Assembly (NCBI GenBank): GCA_005777415.1
Contig: SXMI01000333.1
Location: forward strand, 1-8,428
Length of the DNA stretch: 8,428 nucleotides
Origin: Actinomycetota bacterium
GTDB taxonomy: Bacteria > Actinomycetota > Acidimicrobiia > Acidimicrobiales > Microtrichaceae
Reading direction: 5' to 3'
Of the stretch, positions 5,452 through 8,428 are shown piece by piece. The notes under the pieces are model-generated. The model did not search any database and was not told the DNA's origin. It saw only the letters and a list, made by a program, of their open reading frames with translations. The stretch's first letter is position 1, and every line of letters begins with the position of its first letter. Position numbers and translations under genes: made by a program.

Positions 5452-6255
5452 TCACGGGCGGCCCACGCCCGCGATCCGGACCAGCACCGCGACCGTCCGG
5501 CCCCGCTCCTCCCGGGTCCTCGACCGGTCGAGCCGGAATCCGAGCGGGTGCTCCCAGTCGGCGAGTTCGTCGAGCGTCGTCGACGGTTCGGCGAGCAGGT
5601 GTCGGACGAGCGCACCCTTGAGCAGCTTGTTCCAGTGGGACACGGCGACCAGTTCCCCCGAACGGTTCGGCTCGAGGAACTCGACGCTCACCTGCTCGAG
5701 GTCCGCCGGCGGCCGCCAGGCCGCGTCGTGCTCCTTGGGCAGCAGGTTCCACACCCGACGACCCCGGGCCACCCTGCCGACGGCCTCGCTGAGCGGCTCC
5801 GCCCACCGGCTCGACAACCTCGGGCCACGCCCCAGGACGGCCCCCATCTTCAGCTTGTAGTCCGGGACCGGATCACCCGGGGCGACCGCGCCCCAGAGGC
5901 CGGACAGGATCAGCACGGAGCCACCGAGCCGTCGCCTCGACGCCACCGGCAGGCTCGCCTGGTCGAGCTCGTCGTAGAGGACGCCGGTGTACCGCTCGAT
6001 CGCCGGGAGGGTGGGGGCGGTCCGCACCGACCGGTTCGCCGCGGTCGCCGACTCCAGAGCTGTGCCCTGCACGCCCAGGAGCTTCCGGCGGGCCGCCTCG
6101 CCCCCTCGCATGGCGCGCTCGAGGTCGTCGAGGACGCCGGAGCGGGTCGCGTCCAGGTCGAGCGTCATGCACCCGGGCGCCCACGGCGGACCCGAGCCGC
6201 CGGACGCCTTGCCCTCCGAGGGCGGCAACAGGATCAGCGGGAGCCGACGGGCCAC
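5452..6255 (-). CDS. yaaA: Peroxide stress protein, YaaA/DUF328 family
   Basis: Predicted 267 residues from GTG 6255, which puts the family's N-terminal motif, LILLPPSEGK, at residues 7-16 and leaves 4 bases after the upstream stop. An ATG at 6279 would add eight residues and overlap the upstream gene by 20 bases; neither start has a good Shine-Dalgarno. Landmarks are RYTGVLYDEL (88-97), LSGLWGAVAPGDPVPDYKLKMG (117-138), NLLPKEHDAAW (170-180) and VSHWNKLLKGALVRHLL (205-221). These match the actinobacterial branch of the family, where LPPSEGK replaces the SPAK of E. coli YaaA. E. coli YaaA limits free iron and so reduces hydroxyl radical damage during peroxide stress. It is cytoplasmic, as no signal peptide is evident. 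Tight spacing with the upstream membrane-protein gene suggests one transcript, and msrB downstream fits an oxidative stress theme. Confidence 0.9.
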   Translation of the reverse strand: MARRLPLILLPPSEGKASGGSGPPWAPGCMTLDLDATRSGVLDDLERAMRGGEAARRKLLGVQGTALESATAANRSVRTAPTLPAIERYTGVLYDELDQASLPVASRRRLGGSVLILSGLWGAVAPGDPVPDYKLKMGAVLGRGPRLSSRWAEPLSEAVGRVARGRRVWNLLPKEHDAAWRPPADLEQVSVEFLEPNRSGELVAVSHWNKLLKGALVRHLLAEPSTTLDELADWEHPLGFRLDRSRTREERGRTVAVLVRIAGVGRP

Positions 6256-6259
6256 GAAG

Positions 6260-7399
6260 TCAACCGCCCGCCGCGGCATCAGCGGGCGACGCCGGGGAAC
6301 GGGCCTCCATCGTGTCCTCGGCGACGAACAACGAGGACGCGTCGACGAACTCGAAGTCGGTGGCGTCGAGCGTCGACAGCGTGCCCAGGTCCCGGTCGTC
6401 CCACCGGGCGTCGGGCGTGCCCCGCAGCGCGAAGCGACCGCCGGTGTCGGAGACGATCAACCCGTGGCGCTGCAACGCCCGGGCCACGACGCGGGCCTGG
6501 GGCCCGAGTTCATCGAGCGGCACGTCGGCCCGGAGCCGCATCCAGGCGCCCATCGGGGGCGGCTCGACCCCGGGGACCCGCCCGTCGGTCTTGCGGGCCG
6601 GCCAGACCCACCCCTCGGTGCGGATGACCGGGGTCGTCCCCAGCACGACGTGGTCCACCGACCCCGAGGCCACCTGGTCGTAGGTGACCAGGCCGGGCAG
6701 GAGCGGCAGGCCGGAGGCGGTGGTCGAACCGTCGGAGTAGCCCAGGTCGTCGAGCTGCCAGACGGCGCCCGAGTCCGCCTCCCACCTCCCGAACCACCGG
6801 CGGGCCGCCAGCAGCTCCCAGGAGGTGTTGCTCGACGGGTCGTAGGCCACGTAGTGGTTGTCGATCCCGTAGGCGGGCAGCGACTGGATGTACGCCGGAT
6901 CGGTGATGGGATACGGGCCGGGCGACGAGGACCCGGGGAACCGGACGATGTCCACGTCGACGCGAGGGGTCCGGTCGTCCACCACGTTGAACGGGATCCC
7001 GTAGACCACCCCGTCGGTCACACCGCTGTAGAACCCGGGCACCAGGTCGAGCGGTGTCCCGGCCGCATCGCGCTGGCTGGCGATCCACCGCGGACTGTCC
7101 GCGGCCGCCGGCAGCCCGTCGACGGTCGAGTTGAAGAACGAGGACGCGGGCACCAGCGCCGGGAGCGGCGGGAAGGTCGGCGTCCGGAACGGGATCGGCC
7201 GGTTGGCCACGACCATCGCCAGGCCCAGTGCTGCGAACACCACCACGCCGACGAGCCCCGGCGTCACCCAGCCGGCCGACGGGTCCCGCCGACGGCGACG
7301 CCAGCGCAGGCCCGCCAGGACCAGTCCCACCACGAGCGCCACGACCAGGATCCAGAACCCGAGGACCAGCACGAACTGGTCCGACCCCGGCAGCCGCAT
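6260..7399 (-). CDS. Two-TM membrane protein with large conserved ectodomain, function unknown
   Basis: Predicted 379 residues from ATG 7399; a GTG one codon earlier is equally possible, and the ribosome binding site is weak. The open frame extends much further upstream, but that part is antisense to the acyl-CoA dehydrogenase gene. Residues 9-32 and 45-66 are strong membrane segments separated by a basic loop (RWRRRRRDP), so both termini are probably on the outer side. The ectodomain (from about 70) has FFNSTVDGLP (88-97), YGIPFNVV (133-140), GPYPI (161-165), HYVAYD (182-187), WELLAARRW (194-202), GSTTASGLPLLPGLVTYDQV (224-243), WVWPARK (264-270), PPMGAWMRLR (281-290), ALQRHGLIVSDTG (308-320) and GTPDARWDD (327-335). 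I recall the same order of motifs in exported hypothetical proteins of several bacterial phyla, but no function for them. The tail is Ala/Pro-rich. Confidence 0.85.
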   Translation of the reverse strand: MRLPGSDQFVLVLGFWILVVALVVGLVLAGLRWRRRRRDPSAGWVTPGLVGVVVFAALGLAMVVANRPIPFRTPTFPPLPALVPASSFFNSTVDGLPAAADSPRWIASQRDAAGTPLDLVPGFYSGVTDGVVYGIPFNVVDDRTPRVDVDIVRFPGSSSPGPYPITDPAYIQSLPAYGIDNHYVAYDPSSNTSWELLAARRWFGRWEADSGAVWQLDDLGYSDGSTTASGLPLLPGLVTYDQVASGSVDHVVLGTTPVIRTEGWVWPARKTDGRVPGVEPPPMGAWMRLRADVPLDELGPQARVVARALQRHGLIVSDTGGRFALRGTPDARWDDRDLGTLSTLDATDFEFVDASSLFVAEDTMEARSPASPADAAAGG

Positions 7400-7431
7400 C
7401 ACCGGACCGTCGACGGGTTCCACGGCCGGGG

Positions 7432-7437
7432 ACACTA
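7432..7437 (-). promoter_or_regulatory. Possible -10 element for the membrane protein-yaaA-msrB cluster
   Basis: TAGTGT on - fits TANNNT and would give a leader of about 25 bases before ATG 7399. No clear -35 is seen. It shares the 171-base divergent gap (7400-7570) with the dehydrogenase promoter candidate at 7498-7503; no gene is seen in that gap. Confidence 0.3.
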
Positions 7438-7497
7438 CCGGGCCGGCTCGTCCGGCCCGCTGCGGCGGACGGGCGGCGACCGGCCGATGGGCCGCGG

Positions 7498-7503
7498 TAA
7501 CTT
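7498..7503 (+). promoter_or_regulatory. Possible -10 element for the acyl-CoA dehydrogenase gene
   Basis: TAACTT fits TANNNT and would give a leader of about 60 bases before GTG 7571, whose own ribosome binding site is GGAGG at 7561-7565. No good -35 match lies at standard spacing. Confidence 0.35.
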
Positions 7504-7570
7504 GACCGGGCGGTCGGGTCGACCGGCCGCACCCCGCCCATCCGTTCGATCCAGCCACCCGGAGGTCCCC

Positions 7571-8428
7571 GTGCCCGAGACGTCGATCGAGGAGTTCACC
7601 GCCGAGGCCCGGGCCTTCCTGGACGCCAACGCGACCCCGCGCCCCCCGGCCACCGAGTTCGTCTGGGGCGAGGGCTCCGACGAGGTCGCCGTGTTCGACG
7701 AGCGCGACCGTGAGGCCGAGGCCCGCGACGCCGAGGCGGCCCGGGCCTGGCGCCGCCAACGCTTCGACCACGGGTTCGGCTGGATCGGCGGGCCCGAGAA
7801 GTTCGGGGGCCGCGACCTGCCCGCCGCCTACGAGCGGGCCTACCAGTCGGTCGAGCAGGGCTACGTCACCCCGAACATGGGCGTGTTCACCATCTCGCTC
7901 GGGATGGTCGCTCCGACGATCCTCGCCCACGCCATCCCCGAGGTGCAGGACCTGTACCTCCGCGACCTCTACCGGGGCGACCTGGTGGCCTGTCAGTTGT
8001 TCTCCGAGCCGGGCGCCGGTTCCGACCTGGCGTCGCTGCAGACCAAGGCGGTCCGTGACGGGGACGAGTGGGTGCTCACCGGCCAGAAGGTCTGGACCTC
8101 GAGCGCCCACCTGTCGGAGATCGGCGAGATCGTCTGCAGAACGGACCCCGAGCAGCCCAAGCACCGCGGGCTCACGGCGTTCGTCATGGACATGCGGGCT
8201 CCCGGTGTGGAGATCCGTCCCCTCCGCCAGATGACCGGGAGCGCCAGCTTCAACGAGGTGTTCCTGGACGAGGTCCGGGTCCCCGACACGCACCGCCTGG
8301 GCGAGGTGAACGGCAAGAGCTGCCGTGAGCGCCTCGGAGATCGCCGAGCGAGTTCGGCGGTTGCAGAAGGGAAACAAATCCGCAGCCGCGAAGGCTGCGG
8401 CGAAGCAGCCCGAGGCCGAAGCAGCCCC
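7571..8428 (+). CDS. Acyl-CoA dehydrogenase, N-terminal and middle domains only; 3' part lost or out of window
   Basis: FAD enzyme family that oxidises acyl-CoA to the trans-2-enoyl-CoA. Start GTG 7571 has GGAGG 5 bases before it. Residues 1-140 are the helical N-terminal domain, including an acidic stretch (VWGEGSDEVAVFDERDREAE, 31-50) before WIGGPEKFGGRDLP. The beta domain carries the family signature LFSEPGAGSDLAS (143-155), LTGQKVWTSS (169-178), CRTDPEQPKHRGLTAFVMDM (189-208) and FNEVFLDEVRVPD (227-239). Homology is clear to LGEVNG, ending at residue 248 (base 8314). The frame then stays open to the window end, but the last 38 residues, Arg/Ser/Gly-rich, do not resemble the expected C-terminal helical domain with its catalytic glutamate. 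About 130-150 residues are therefore missing. The cause may be truncation in the genome or a misjoin near the contig end. Confidence 0.88.
   Translation, partial: MPETSIEEFTAEARAFLDANATPRPPATEFVWGEGSDEVAVFDERDREAEARDAEAARAWRRQRFDHGFGWIGGPEKFGGRDLPAAYERAYQSVEQGYVTPNMGVFTISLGMVAPTILAHAIPEVQDLYLRDLYRGDLVACQLFSEPGAGSDLASLQTKAVRDGDEWVLTGQKVWTSSAHLSEIGEIVCRTDPEQPKHRGLTAFVMDMRAPGVEIRPLRQMTGSASFNEVFLDEVRVPDTHRLGEVNGKSCRERLGDRRASSAVAEGKQIRSREGCGEAARGRSSP
8325..8428 (+). CDS. Possible start of an unrelated gene after the dehydrogenase break
   Basis: In the +1 frame relative to the dehydrogenase, GTG 8325 opens a peptide starting MSASEIAERVRRLQKGN, followed by an Ala/Lys-rich linker-like stretch (KSAAAKAAAK, then PEAEAAP). 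This reads more like a real protein than the dehydrogenase frame does here. Its codons are looser in the third position (CGA, GTT, GGA, AAA, GCA, GAA) than elsewhere in the window. It runs off the right edge. There is no good ribosome binding site, though that region may belong to the other side of a junction. I do not recognise the protein. Confidence 0.35.
   Translation, partial: MSASEIAERVRRLQKGNKSAAAKAAAKQPEAEAA
8380..8400. other. Perfect 8-bp hairpin near the right edge
   Basis: CCGCAGCC (8380-8387) pairs exactly with GGCTGCGG (8393-8400) around loop GCGAA. It lies inside the Ala/Lys-rich coding stretch, where GCC, GCG and GCT alanine codons make such complementarity more likely, so it may be incidental. 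Confidence 0.35.

Noticed and set aside
5242..6627. Long open frame of 461 codons on +, opposite msrB, yaaA and the membrane protein gene
   Set aside because: The translation is rich in Arg, Pro and Gly with no recognisable motif, while the - strand holds three well-recognised proteins. Long antisense open frames are expected at this GC content.
3143..7215. Similar coding strings for VVANRP on - in the cupredoxin leader and in the membrane protein, as a dispersed repeat
   Set aside because: The match is short, the surrounding bases diverge, and both sit in ordinary hydrophobic-to-basic coding contexts; chance is sufficient.

Overview
The window is very GC-rich, with codons that almost always end in G or C, frequent GTG starts and lipoprotein signal peptides of actinobacterial type. 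This points to an actinomycete, perhaps an Acidimicrobiia-like lineage. The class-level guess rests on general resemblance of the proteins and is not proven here. A tRNA cut off at base 1 and an apparent break in gene content about 100 bases before the right end suggest that the window is a whole contig or a contig-like fragment.

Layout, left to right. (1) The 3' part of tRNA-Gly(CCC) on +. (2) A + pair: a beta-helix lipoprotein, then 7 bases later a membrane-anchored or secreted DUF1996 protein with a HxxHxxHxxH segment. (3) A convergent gap made almost entirely of tandem copies of the 3' end of the next gene. (4) On -, a cupredoxin lipoprotein with a complete type 1 copper ligand set. (5) Divergent from it on +, a short-chain dehydrogenase resembling DprE2. 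(6) On +, a DUF6325 protein and a SHOCT-domain protein in a likely operon, closed by a strong GC hairpin. (7) On -, reading leftward: a two-TM protein with a conserved ectodomain, a YaaA-type peroxide-stress protein only 4 bases behind it, and MsrB (methionine sulfoxide reductase) 100 bases further on. (8) On +, divergent from the TM gene, an acyl-CoA dehydrogenase whose homology stops abruptly near 8314.

How they may work together (inference): the left half looks like an envelope cluster (beta-helix lipoprotein, His-rich DUF1996 protein, cupredoxin) that could handle copper or surface polysaccharide. The leftward cluster combines two oxidant-defence functions, YaaA limiting Fenton chemistry and MsrB repairing oxidised methionine, with an uncharacterised membrane protein. 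No phage, insertion sequence, CRISPR array or rRNA was seen. No defence or biosynthetic system is obvious. The most unusual items are the self-derived 35-bp repeats at 2625-2726 and the break in the dehydrogenase gene at the right end.
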